From: Leyella lascolaii
Lineage (GTDB): Bacteria > Bacteroidota > Bacteroidia > Bacteroidales > Bacteroidaceae
Length of the DNA: 64,000 nt
Assembly (NCBI RefSeq): GCF_900079775.1
Contig: NZ_LT556036.1
Span: 299,270-363,269 of the forward strand
Direction: 5' to 3'
The notes under the pieces are model-generated. The model had not been told where the DNA came from and did no database searches. It saw nothing but the letters and a program-made list of their open reading frames with translations. Made by a program: the position numbers and the translations under genes. Below, in pieces: positions 1 through 6,891 of the stretch (position 1 is the stretch's first letter; each line of letters begins with the position of its first letter).

Positions 1-623
1 CAGCCACAATCAGTGCTCGGCTTTCTGTAATTGTCTGCTAAATGGATGCCTGCCTCATTGTGGGTTTCATTCCATTCTTTCGTCCCACGCTTTATAGGAT
101 ATTCCTTTTCGGTATATTTCACCTCAATGCCTATCCCGCCTTTCTGCCCGGACTTGTTGTCGTATTCCACGAAAACATCGAATGAAGTTCCGTCGTGCAA
201 ACCTCCAGGATTGTATTCAATCAATATCTTGCCTATGCCCGCTATCTTATTCTTGCCCAATATCCTGTTGAATAACATGGCCGCGCCATCCAAGTCATAC
301 CGCATCGGGTAAAACAAGTTATAAGGAATATGTTCGCTCCGCAATAGGTTCGTGACCATCTGCCCTTTCGATGGGAACTCCATTTGGTTGATGATTTCAG
401 TGATTTCATGGCGGAAACCGCTGAAGAATATGCGGTAGTCACCGTTTTCATCCACGGCATCTTTCCATGTAAGCGAACTCCTTACATCTATTCTATACTC
501 CTTGCCGTTACGTTTCATGAAACGAATAGGAAATCTGTCTGCGGGAACATTGATTTCGTGGTCGTTCACTTTGAAATCTATCTGGTGCTGGCGGGCTGCG
601 TCTTTAAACTCCTGATGTGTCAT
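1..623 (-). CDS. Partial PD-(D/E)XK nuclease-like protein (C-terminus beyond window)
   Basis: The reading frame starts with ATG at 623 and stays open to the left edge, giving at least 207 residues. A nuclease-like signature is visible: Asp149 in SFDV, then a beta-strand with Glu167 and Lys169 (IEVKY), the D...ExK spacing of PD-(D/E)XK enzymes. The sequence recalls the small Bacteroidales putative restriction endonucleases of the PGN_0703 type, but that match is from memory. A TAnnTTTG box (TATTTTTG, - strand, 651 to 644) lies about 20 bases before the start, so the gene probably has its own promoter with a very short leader. The catalytic call is inference; the open frame and motif are seen. 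Confidence 0.6.
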   Translation of the reverse strand, partial: MTHQEFKDAARQHQIDFKVNDHEINVPADRFPIRFMKRNGKEYRIDVRSSLTWKDAVDENGDYRIFFSGFRHEITEIINQMEFPSKGQMVTNLLRSEHIPYNLFYPMRYDLDGAAMLFNRILGKNKIAGIGKILIEYNPGGLHDGTSFDVFVEYDNKSGQKGGIGIEVKYTEKEYPIKRGTKEWNETHNEAGIHLADNYRKPSTDCG

Positions 624-643
624 TGCATAATGAATTATTTCTG

Positions 644-651
644 CAAAAATA
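644..651 (-). promoter_or_regulatory. Bacteroidetes -7 promoter box
   Basis: TATTTTTG on the - strand matches the TAnnTTTG -7 element of Bacteroidetes promoters. It lies 20 bases upstream of the partial nuclease start. No clear -33 TTTG was seen. Confidence 0.4.
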
Positions 652-1458
652 ATATTTTCTGCTGATATACATACATTTATATTTAACACTTCCTTCCTCT
701 TATAACCATCTTCGATGCCGGCGGCTTGCCTTATATCATAGGAAAGAAGGATTGTGCCGCAAGCCATGCCGCTGTAAACGGCGGCGAGGCTTCCGCGTCA
801 TGGGCAAACGTGAACACGCCCTTTCCCTGTCGGCGTACACGTCCGCTGATAGGGAAAGGGCAAGTTCCCTTTTTGTTTGCCCGGCAATCCGTCTTTGTCT
901 TTTGGCAAGCCTTTCCTGTTATATCCCCCTTTTATGGCCATGCCGAACCTTTTTTAATGCCCATATATTCATATTTGATACTTCCCCTACTTTGTTGAGA
1001 AACACGGCAGGGGATTTTTCTGTTTGCCAAAACAAAGTCTTTGTTGGCAGTCTAAACCGTCGGGCAGACAAGCTGCCCTATACCAATTATATATAGGTGC
1101 ATAGTTGCAACCATACCTGCGGTTTCTGCCACTTGTATATCTCCCTGCTTTTATGGACTTGTGCCATTTTCCTTTTATAACAAGCATATCCGGCTCCCCG
1201 ACCCAGAATAATCAGCGGAAGCCAGTCCTTACGCACCTCTGTCCATTGGTCAGACCCACACAAGGAGGGCAGACGGATGCACGTTGTCCTTGGCTGGCAC
1301 ACAGGAACTTCAGCCTTGCTGAAACAACCTCGTATGCCTGTCCACTGCCAACAAGCGTCCTCTTTTGTCTGCCCGGCAGGCGATTGTTTGACCCACCCGA
1401 AGCCGGAATACTGTTATAGTCCAGTTTTATCAACGATTCCCTTTATACAACGCTCCAC
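652..1458. other. Long gene-free stretch with pyrimidine-rich leader-like sequence
   Basis: No convincing gene is present; the short open frames here lack codon character and overlap on both strands. The stretch is rich in C and T on the + strand and holds several CTTTTAT words (near 940, 1148 and 1171), a strong hairpin at 818-861, and a small stem (GGGCAG/CTGCCC) near 1064-1080. It reads as leader or regulatory DNA ahead of the phosphoribosyltransferase gene at 1725. Confidence 0.4.
818..861 (+). terminator. Strong 18-bp hairpin, possible terminator
   Basis: Bases 818-835 pair with 844-861 (GCCCTTTCCCT with AGGGAAAGGGC, extended inward with two G-U pairs) around an 8-base loop. A run of five T follows at about 870-874, so it could end + strand transcription. 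It could also be a folded part of the long leader. Confidence 0.45.
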
Positions 1459-1724
1459 CTTTTATACCGGTCTGATGCCTCTGTACTTCCTGAGCCAGCT
1501 TCGGGTTATTTCCCTGCAAAACTAACAGGCCGTGTCCAAGCCTTGAAAATCCGGCAAGCCACCACGGGTGGTTGCGGAAATCTTCCTTTCTGTTGCACGG
1601 AAAGCGTATTTCCACCACCGGATTTGCCGGTTGTCCTTTGCCCGTTGACGAGGCAGAAAAATAACCCCGATGCTGGCTTGTAAAGGAGCCGAAGGCAGGG
1701 GAAGAAGTCAAACCCTCAAAAACA
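1459..1724 (+). promoter_or_regulatory. Leader with repeated two-stem motif, copy A
   Basis: This stretch starts with a CCTTTTATAC word and contains, at 1576-1613, a nested fold. An outer stem GGAAAT/ATTTCC (1576-1581 with 1608-1613) encloses CTTC on the 5' side and CGT on the 3' side. An inner stem CTTTC/GAAAG (1586-1590 with 1600-1604) sits inside them. The same architecture with different paired bases recurs before the genes at 3465 and 15213, each time ending 105 to 122 bases before the start codon. It may be a cis-acting RNA; I do not recognise a named family. Confidence 0.6.
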
Positions 1725-2285
1725 ATGGCGATGGACAAGAACATAACAGGACAGGCAAACAAAGTAATGGTGTGGCTGATGAAATACTATCCGGTACGCA
1801 TCAAGAATGTGGGCGAGCAGCAAAAGGCTGACCGGCAGACCATTTGGGATTTCAAGGACGGACGGGCATACGAGCAAGTAGCCCAAATGACTGCCAGACA
1901 CCTGCAAGAACTTTTCGGCAGTCGGATTACAAGCATCGTGTTTTCGTGTGTGCCAGCGTCCACGGCAGAGAAGAACGAACTGCGATACAAGCGTTTCTCG
2001 GAAAGGGTGTGCGAACTCACCCACGCCATCAACGGCTATCCCCATATGCAAGTGTCGGCAGGGCGGTTGGCAGTCCATGAACACCGAAAGGACGAAACTG
2101 GGGCACGGACGGCACAAATGGCAGACTATGACACTGATTTCTTCAAGGGTAAGGATGTGTTGCTCTTTGACGACATCATCACTAAAGGCATATCCTACGC
2201 CACTACAGCCGACAATTTGGAAGCGTGTGGCGCAAACGTGTTGGGCGGTTTATTCTTGGCAAAGACATTCTACAAGGTAAGATGA
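1725..2285 (+). CDS. Type I phosphoribosyltransferase-fold protein
   Basis: The 186-residue protein carries the PRPP-binding loop of type I phosphoribosyltransferases at residues 145-155 (VLLFDDIITKG), followed by the helix that normally holds the phosphate. The family transfers or releases phosphoribosyl groups on bases or nucleotides, but the hood region that sets substrate is not diagnostic, so the substrate is unknown. It follows a long structured leader and overlaps the next gene by four bases (ATGA), implying translational coupling to a SLOG protein. An internal Met3 is an alternative start. A second, membrane-anchored protein of the same fold is encoded at 13742-14803. Fold assignment is firm; biological role is inference. 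Confidence 0.8.
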   Translation: MAMDKNITGQANKVMVWLMKYYPVRIKNVGEQQKADRQTIWDFKDGRAYEQVAQMTARHLQELFGSRITSIVFSCVPASTAEKNELRYKRFSERVCELTHAINGYPHMQVSAGRLAVHEHRKDETGARTAQMADYDTDFFKGKDVLLFDDIITKGISYATTADNLEACGANVLGGLFLAKTFYKVR

Positions 2286-2767
2286 TGATACGGACAGACA
2301 CTACAAAGACGGCTGCATTCACAGGACACCGTTTTATCCGCTACAGCGACAGGCAACTGTTGAGAACCAATCTTGAAAGGGCTATCATGGATTGCTACCA
2401 TTCGGGCATCCGCCACTTCCTTTGCGGCATGGCGACAGGTTTTGACATGCTTGCGGCTGAAACACTGTTGGCGATGAAAGCCGACTATTCCGACATCCGG
2501 CTGACAGCCGTCATCCCTTTCCGTGGGCAACCCGGCAAGTTCAACCCGGCGGACAAAGAGCGGTATCATTTCATTCTTGACAAGGCTGACAATGTGGTAT
2601 GCCTGAGCGAAACTTACTTTGACGGCTGCTTTCTTCGGCGTAACGACTATATGTTGAACCATGCCAGCCACATCATCGCCTACTACAATGGCGAGCCGAA
2701 AGGCGGCACGTTCTACACTTGCCGCAGGGCGGAGCGCATGAAATTGAAGAAAACCAACTTATACTAA
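2282..2767 (+). CDS. SLOG-family (DprA/LOG-like Rossmann) protein
   Basis: This 161-residue protein begins after the ATGA overlap with the upstream stop; the longer frame from 2225 would run deep into the phosphoribosyltransferase gene. Near the N-terminus it has the TAFTGHR-like strand-loop (AAFTGHRF) seen in YpsA/DUF1273-type SLOG proteins. A FLCGMATGFDMLAAE segment follows, and a late YYNGEPKGGT stretch resembles the substrate-binding loop. SLOG domains bind or cleave nucleotide derivatives and are common in conflict and mobile-element systems. With a phosphoribosyltransferase directly upstream, a joint role in making or sensing a nucleotide-derived molecule is plausible but unproven. Confidence 0.7.
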   Translation: MMIRTDTTKTAAFTGHRFIRYSDRQLLRTNLERAIMDCYHSGIRHFLCGMATGFDMLAAETLLAMKADYSDIRLTAVIPFRGQPGKFNPADKERYHFILDKADNVVCLSETYFDGCFLRRNDYMLNHASHIIAYYNGEPKGGTFYTCRRAERMKLKKTNLY

Positions 2768-2788
2768 CCCATTTAACCATACAAACGT

Positions 2789-3058
2789 ATGATTACAAAG
2801 AAAATTGAATTTAGCGGTGTGGAATACCCATGCCGCATAGTGAAAGACAACCAAGGCGAGTATCTGATTATAGGCTGCACAGCCCTGCTTGACGCTTTGC
2901 AGCCCGGCAGTTCCGAGGACTGGAACGAGGGCTTTGCCAGTGAGGAAGCATCGGACATCTACGATGAGATTTTTTTCTTCACCGATGAACACGCCCTTGC
3001 CTTGCCCGACAAAGAGCTGGTAGAAGAGCTAAGGAGGGATAATCCCGAATGGTTCTGA
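2789..3058 (+). CDS. Small acidic protein of unknown function
   Basis: An 89-residue protein beginning MITKKIEFSGVEYP, placed 21 bases after the SLOG gene and probably in the same transcript. It is acidic towards its C-terminus, with no membrane segment, signal peptide or motif that I recognise. The N-terminal half looks like short alternating strands (GVEYPCRIVKDNQGEYLIIG). Its position suggests it travels with the phosphoribosyltransferase/SLOG pair. Confidence 0.6.
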   Translation: MITKKIEFSGVEYPCRIVKDNQGEYLIIGCTALLDALQPGSSEDWNEGFASEEASDIYDEIFFFTDEHALALPDKELVEELRRDNPEWF

Positions 3059-3464
3059 CAAAGAAAATCCATGTGGGAGGTCTGCTCACGGCTTCCTTGC
3101 ATGGACGACCCGGCCCGGTTCCACTTATAGCACTTGCTTTACCCGGTTTTATCCCTGTTATACTTGCCTAATTTCCTTATCCTCTCATAGCCAACCACTG
3201 CTCCTTTTATACCTGTCTGCATGGCATTTCGCTCTTGCCCCTCACTGTTTGGCTTTCCCGGCTGCGAATGTCGGGCATCGCGCTTGACCTGTCACGCTTT
3301 GAAATGGATTTCTTGCGGAATCTTCCTCCTGCGGAGCGTATTCGGCAAGAAAAAGCGTCAGGTGAAGCAGGACCGATGTCCGGACCAAGCATCCGTAAAT
3401 CCCAAACAGGCTTCGGGGAAAGGAGCCGATGAAAGGGAAAAGTTTCACTTAAACATCTACGGAT
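3059..3464 (+). promoter_or_regulatory. Leader with repeated two-stem motif, copy B
   Basis: A 406-base gene-free, pyrimidine-rich leader with a CCTTTTATAC word near 3203. At 3318-3343 an outer stem GAAT/ATTC, extended by GC/GC beyond a G-G mismatch, encloses CTTC and CGT around an inner stem CTCC/GGAG (3326-3329 with 3333-3336). Compared with copy A the inner stem has changed on both sides, which supports a real fold. The motif ends 122 bases before the start at 3465. Confidence 0.6.
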
Positions 3465-3752
3465 ATGAACAAGAAATTTGACAACCTCAAAGAAACGAAA
3501 GAGTACCGCCTTGCCATGCAGGTGGAAAATGCGTTGAACGACTACGGCTTTGACTATGCAACCTTTGCCGCCTCCATCCCACTGATGCACCCGACTTTGC
3601 AGCAAAAACTCTATAAGCTATTGAAGGAGTGCCTGGTGGTGATAGCCGATGACAAAAGGCGGTATGATGACCGCAACCGTGCATCGCATGAGGAAGCAAA
3701 AGACATCGTGGCTTACATGGAAGAGAACGGACATTATATCCCACACATCTAA
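3465..3752 (+). CDS. Small protein of unknown function
   Basis: A 95-residue, mostly helical protein and the first gene of a five- or six-gene run of small unknowns ending at 5056. It sits behind leader copy B, so its expression is probably controlled there. No conserved motif is recognised. The neighbours are tightly packed, with 11 bases to the next start, consistent with one operon. Confidence 0.6.
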   Translation: MNKKFDNLKETKEYRLAMQVENALNDYGFDYATFAASIPLMHPTLQQKLYKLLKECLVVIADDKRRYDDRNRASHEEAKDIVAYMEENGHYIPHI

Positions 3753-3763
3753 AACATTGGACT

Positions 3764-4006
3764 ATGGAAAAGAACGCTGTGTATCTGGTTTACACCTTGA
3801 TTGAACAAAATGACTGCGTGTCAGACTGCCATGCCTTGTATGCCACCCTTGAACGTGCGAAAGCCGCCATGAATGTGGAGATAGAGGGAGCAATGGAGAA
3901 TTTCGGCAAAGGCGAAGTGCTGCACGACCTTGAACGGCTGTATGAGTTCCGCACGGAGGACGGCTATGGGTTTACGGTAGGAATTGATGAAATGGTGCCG
4001 CTATGA
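3764..4006 (+). CDS. Small protein of unknown function
   Basis: An 80-residue protein beginning MEKNAVYLVYTLIEQND with a strand-helix pattern resembling small plasmid and phage proteins. It overlaps the following start codon by four bases (ATGA at 4003-4006), so the two are probably translationally coupled. No function can be assigned. Confidence 0.6.
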   Translation: MEKNAVYLVYTLIEQNDCVSDCHALYATLERAKAAMNVEIEGAMENFGKGEVLHDLERLYEFRTEDGYGFTVGIDEMVPL

Positions 4007-4329
4007 ACAGGAAAAGATACAATTACATTCGCAGGCTGGTGGAGAAAATTACCACCAGCCCCTCCAACAACATGGAGTTCTGTTATTATGGGCATTTGGT
4101 AAGCCTACAAAGTGACACGACCGACTATGTGGATGTAACGGTTTACAACACGGTTGACCGTTATTCGGGCGAAACGGCTGATTTCAGCTTCGACTATTGG
4201 ACGAAGGAGCTGGACATAGGGTACACGGAAAGCGACAGACTGTTTGACATCATAGTGCAAGCATTCTGGCGCATCTATGGCAAAAGGAGCGTCCATGTAA
4301 TCATCGAGGAAGAAGAAAATTTTGACTAA
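4003..4329 (+). CDS. Small protein of unknown function
   Basis: A 108-residue protein starting at the ATGA overlap with the gene before. It is basic at the N-terminus (MNRKRYNYIRRL) and acidic at the C-terminus (EEEENFD). I recognise no domain. It belongs to the 3465-5056 run. Confidence 0.6.
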   Translation: MNRKRYNYIRRLVEKITTSPSNNMEFCYYGHLVSLQSDTTDYVDVTVYNTVDRYSGETADFSFDYWTKELDIGYTESDRLFDIIVQAFWRIYGKRSVHVIIEEEENFD

Positions 4330-4346
4330 TCATAATAGAATTGAAT

Positions 4347-4700
4347 ATGGATAAAGATTTTGTATTAGAGATGGCGAATGCCATCAAAGACCAACTGGTG
4401 GGCATGACCCCGTTGAATGTCATTCGTTCATGGGGCATCGAAAATTTTGTAGCAACGGAATACAAGGGCATGGCAGCCCTTAAATTCCATGTGCAAGGAC
4501 GGTTGTTCAGTGGCAATGTCATCATCGCTTACAACGCATTGGACTACTACGAGGTTTATTTGCAGAACTATGCCGGCACAGAGTGCATCGGCGAGGAAGT
4601 GTATTTCGACGAACTTGGCCGTGTCATTGATGAAGCCATCGAGCGGGGCAAGGACGAAGCCGAGTATCAACGGTTTCTTTGGAAGGAATGTTTTTCATAA
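4347..4700 (+). CDS. Small protein of unknown function
   Basis: A protein of 117 residues from the ATG at 4347, or 119 from 4341; both starts are in frame and I cannot choose firmly. It has mixed helix and strand character and no motif that I recognise. It ends 11 bases before the likely start of the next gene. Confidence 0.6.
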   Translation: MDKDFVLEMANAIKDQLVGMTPLNVIRSWGIENFVATEYKGMAALKFHVQGRLFSGNVIIAYNALDYYEVYLQNYAGTECIGEEVYFDELGRVIDEAIERGKDEAEYQRFLWKECFS

Positions 4701-4711
4701 ACGGACAACTT

Positions 4712-5056
4712 ATGATTACAAGAACATCTACGCCCCAATCCATCGGGGCTGTCCTTGACAGCATGAAGCACAACGCCCTGCAAGCCGTCAAGCAAACAAT
4801 TCAAGAGGGGCAACTCCAATCCGTGCCATTGGGCGGTGATGTCCGCATGGGTTGGACTGACGAAGACGGTCGCACACGCAGCGGAACGCTAACAGGGCTT
4901 AGCTTTGACGGAGAACGGTTGAAAGTACAAGTGGCAGACCATTCCCTGCCCTTTATCTTGGACGAACAGCAACTTCCATGCGGTAGCCACATTTGGCTGA
5001 TGCAACTGAACGATGCCCTCCAAAACACATTGGCCCGGCAAAGGCAGACAGCCTGA
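4712..5056 (+). CDS. Small protein of unknown function
   Basis: A 114-residue protein from the ATG at 4712, chosen because the longer frame from 4679 would overlap the upstream gene. A helical N-terminal half (DSMKHNALQAVKQTIQ) is followed by a strand-rich half (GDVRMGWTDEDGRTRSGTLTG). It is the last gene of the small-gene run; a strong terminator follows immediately. Confidence 0.6.
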   Translation: MITRTSTPQSIGAVLDSMKHNALQAVKQTIQEGQLQSVPLGGDVRMGWTDEDGRTRSGTLTGLSFDGERLKVQVADHSLPFILDEQQLPCGSHIWLMQLNDALQNTLARQRQTA

Positions 5057-5070
5057 CTGATGTAACTATG

Positions 5071-5121
5071 GGATAGTTTGGGTATGTGATTTCAAGTAAA
5101 CCATACCCGTCTATCCTTTTT
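5071..5121 (+). terminator. Rho-independent terminator
   Basis: GGATAG (5071-5076) and GGGTATG (5080-5086) pair with CATACCC (5102-5108) and CTATCC (5111-5116). A run of five T follows at 5117-5121. It ends the 3465-5056 operon and lies just before the stop of the convergent GIY-YIG gene, so it may act in both directions. Confidence 0.8.
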
Positions 5122-5137
5122 CCCATTTAGCAACAAG

Positions 5138-5890
5138 TCAGAAATTGATGTACCTGACAGGGGATTGGCCTTGCACATACTCCGACACATCTTTGTTCAA
5201 GTATGGCGAATTAAGGACTTCTTCACCCTCAAAGGCGTAACGTGTCCCTGCAAACAATTTGGGTTCTTCGACAGCATACCATTTATGCGGTTTGAAAACG
5301 GCACGGACAATTCCCTCATATACGGCCAAGACATAATCTGCGGATTGTGCCCTGCTCACATTCACTTTCCAGTATTTCCGTGCCTTTTCGTACATATTTT
5401 TTTTGTACACTTCCTCCACATCGCCTTTAGGTTGGTATGTGCGGTTGAGCTTGACCGCCATCAAACGGTCTTTGCCAAATGTTGTCAAAGGCTCGCAATC
5501 ATATAAGGCATTTATCTCCTCTGTTGATTTGATGCCCTCATCCCATTGATGATGCCCGGCCTGGATATTGGTCAAGACGCTTTCCAAATTAAAATCATGG
5601 AATGTCAGCAAGTCGATAAGGGTCGATTCCACGATATAGGCCTGCTCATCCGTGAGGTTGTGCCTTATTATATAGTGTTTCACTTCTCTGCCATCCTGAA
5701 TAATCTCCCTGATAGTCTGGAGTTTCAGCGTTTCATCTGTTGATGTCATGGCGCATAAGGCGTGTTGGAACACACGGTTTCCATGCCCTTTCCCTATATA
5801 AAATATCCGGTTATTCCTTGGGTCAACCAAGCAATACACATAATAATTGAGCTTGTCTATGACGGACTGGTTGAATCCTGTTCGTTGCAT
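5138..5890 (-). CDS. GIY-YIG domain protein
   Basis: The 250-residue protein has a GIY-YIG nuclease core at its N-terminus: YYVYCLVDP near residue 16 and FYIGKG near residue 30. The expected arginine follows (GNRVFQHA), and a helix with a conserved glutamate (AYIVESTLIDLL) lies near residue 85. The spacing recalls the LEM-3/Ankle1-like branch. The C-terminal 150 residues are unassigned. It starts 14 bases after the stop of the upstream recombinase-like gene and is probably cotranscribed with it. A DNA-cleaving role is a family inference. Confidence 0.75.
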   Translation of the reverse strand: MQRTGFNQSVIDKLNYYVYCLVDPRNNRIFYIGKGHGNRVFQHALCAMTSTDETLKLQTIREIIQDGREVKHYIIRHNLTDEQAYIVESTLIDLLTFHDFNLESVLTNIQAGHHQWDEGIKSTEEINALYDCEPLTTFGKDRLMAVKLNRTYQPKGDVEEVYKKNMYEKARKYWKVNVSRAQSADYVLAVYEGIVRAVFKPHKWYAVEEPKLFAGTRYAFEGEEVLNSPYLNKDVSEYVQGQSPVRYINF

Positions 5891-5904
5891 GGTCGCCAGC
5901 CTTT

Positions 5905-6507
5905 TTAGTTGTCTTTTGCCTTGCCCCGGAAACGTTTCAGTTCCACTCCTGCATCCTTCAGCACACGGAAAATGGAACTGCGGCTACGGAAGCCGCTGGT
6001 CTTCCAAATATCATCAATGGTGTACCCGCTTTTATACATATTCACCACACGCTTATTCCGTTCCACACGCCCGTAAGCGGCTTGGGAAAGCACCTTTGTC
6101 CCTTTTGTCCACCGCCCCGGTTGGGATGTCATTTTGCGCACTGCGTTAGCCTCTTCGGGCAACCGGGCAATCACTCTAAGCAAGTCCGATGTCTGGGTTT
6201 CAGGGAACAGTTCATTGTCCGAATCAATGCCGTCATGCAGGGCAATCAACCGTACCGATTTTATCCTGCAAAACTCCAGAAAGAATGACAGCTGCTGTGC
6301 ACCCTTGACGGCGTGCGCGAGTTTGGAAACGACCAGCGTGTCTCCCTTGCCGATGCTCGCCAATAGTGTGTTCCATCCCATTCGCCATATCCCTTCTTCG
6401 GGCTTTTCTTCCACGATGCGGTCACAGCCGAAGTCCTCCATCCATTTCCTGTCAGCCGCTCCCTCCGCATACTTGGGAAGATACGGCAAGTAGCCTAGTA
6501 TAGCCAT
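5905..6507 (-). CDS. Serine recombinase-like protein lacking the catalytic residues
   Basis: A 200-residue protein that aligns over its length with small resolvases/invertases: the GYxxY opening, FGCDRIVEEKPEEG, a LVVSKL strand, a GIDSD segment and a C-terminal helix-turn-helix (SGYTIDDIWKTSGFRSRSSI). However, the usual ARVS segment with the nucleophilic serine is replaced by LPYLPK. The DRLGR arginine motif after LVVxKL is replaced by AHAVKG. It is therefore unlikely to cut DNA and may act as a DNA-binding regulator. A TACTTTTG box at 6548-6541 lies about 34 bases upstream of the ATG. It is followed by the GIY-YIG gene. Confidence 0.75.
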   Translation of the reverse strand: MAILGYLPYLPKYAEGAADRKWMEDFGCDRIVEEKPEEGIWRMGWNTLLASIGKGDTLVVSKLAHAVKGAQQLSFFLEFCRIKSVRLIALHDGIDSDNELFPETQTSDLLRVIARLPEEANAVRKMTSQPGRWTKGTKVLSQAAYGRVERNKRVVNMYKSGYTIDDIWKTSGFRSRSSIFRVLKDAGVELKRFRGKAKDN

Positions 6508-6540
6508 TGAATAGTTCTGATCTGATTAGTGTTCCGGTTG

Positions 6541-6552
6541 CAAAAGTATGAT
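6541..6552 (-). promoter_or_regulatory. -7 box overlapping an AGTATGAT site
   Basis: TACTTTTG on the - strand (6548-6541) matches TAnnTTTG for the recombinase-like gene. It overlaps AGTATGAT at 6545-6552 on the + strand. The same octamer forms the direct repeat found upstream of two large element operons, which suggests autoregulation. Confidence 0.5.
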
Positions 6553-6593
6553 TTTTCTGTGGAAATGACGGTGGATTCCATAGGAAACTTGTT

Positions 6594-6607
6594 TTTGTGG
6601 CCACAAA
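6594..6607. promoter_or_regulatory. 14-bp perfect palindrome, possible operator
   Basis: TTTGTGGCCACAAA is a perfect palindrome in the divergent region between the recombinase-like gene and the lipoprotein gene. It lies about 46 bases upstream of the recombinase-like -7 box. It could be an operator or an activator site; no direct evidence distinguishes these. Confidence 0.35.
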
Positions 6608-6781
6608 CTTTTGTACACGCAGTTGTCGCCTTGTACAGCAGATGCCCTGCACAAGTCGCCACCCTTGCCGACAGCTCTTTCATGCCTGTTTCAAGGCCCA
6701 ATACCCCTTTATGCCCTTTGACCGACAAAAATCTTTTTTGTGTCATTTGTTATCCACTAACAGACTGACAAACAATTTGTA

Positions 6782-6804
6782 AAATCATATTTCGAGTATG
6801 ATTT
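6782..6804. promoter_or_regulatory. Inverted TATGAT operator-like site
   Basis: AAATCATA (6782-6789) and TATGATTT (6797-6804) form a perfect 8-bp inverted repeat with a 7-base spacer. The right arm contains AGTATGAT, the octamer of the direct repeats at 12040 and 34124. It lies about 55 bases upstream of a TAATTTTG box (6859-6866) for the lipoprotein gene. Confidence 0.45.
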
Positions 6805-6858
6805 CATAAGAATGAATAACAACGCAATACCCATAGGCGCATTGTAAATCCATTGCTA

Positions 6859-6866
6859 TAATTTTG
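6859..6866 (+). promoter_or_regulatory. -7 promoter box of the lipoprotein operon
   Basis: TAATTTTG matches TAnnTTTG and lies 26 bases before the first ATG at 6892. A -33 element at ideal spacing is not clear. Confidence 0.45.
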
Positions 6867-6891
6867 CGCCGTCAATAACAAATTTACTCCA

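Noticed and set aside
726..1525. Several short frames in the gene-free 5' region
   Set aside because: They overlap on both strands, lack family motifs and lie in pyrimidine-rich leader-like DNA with hairpins.
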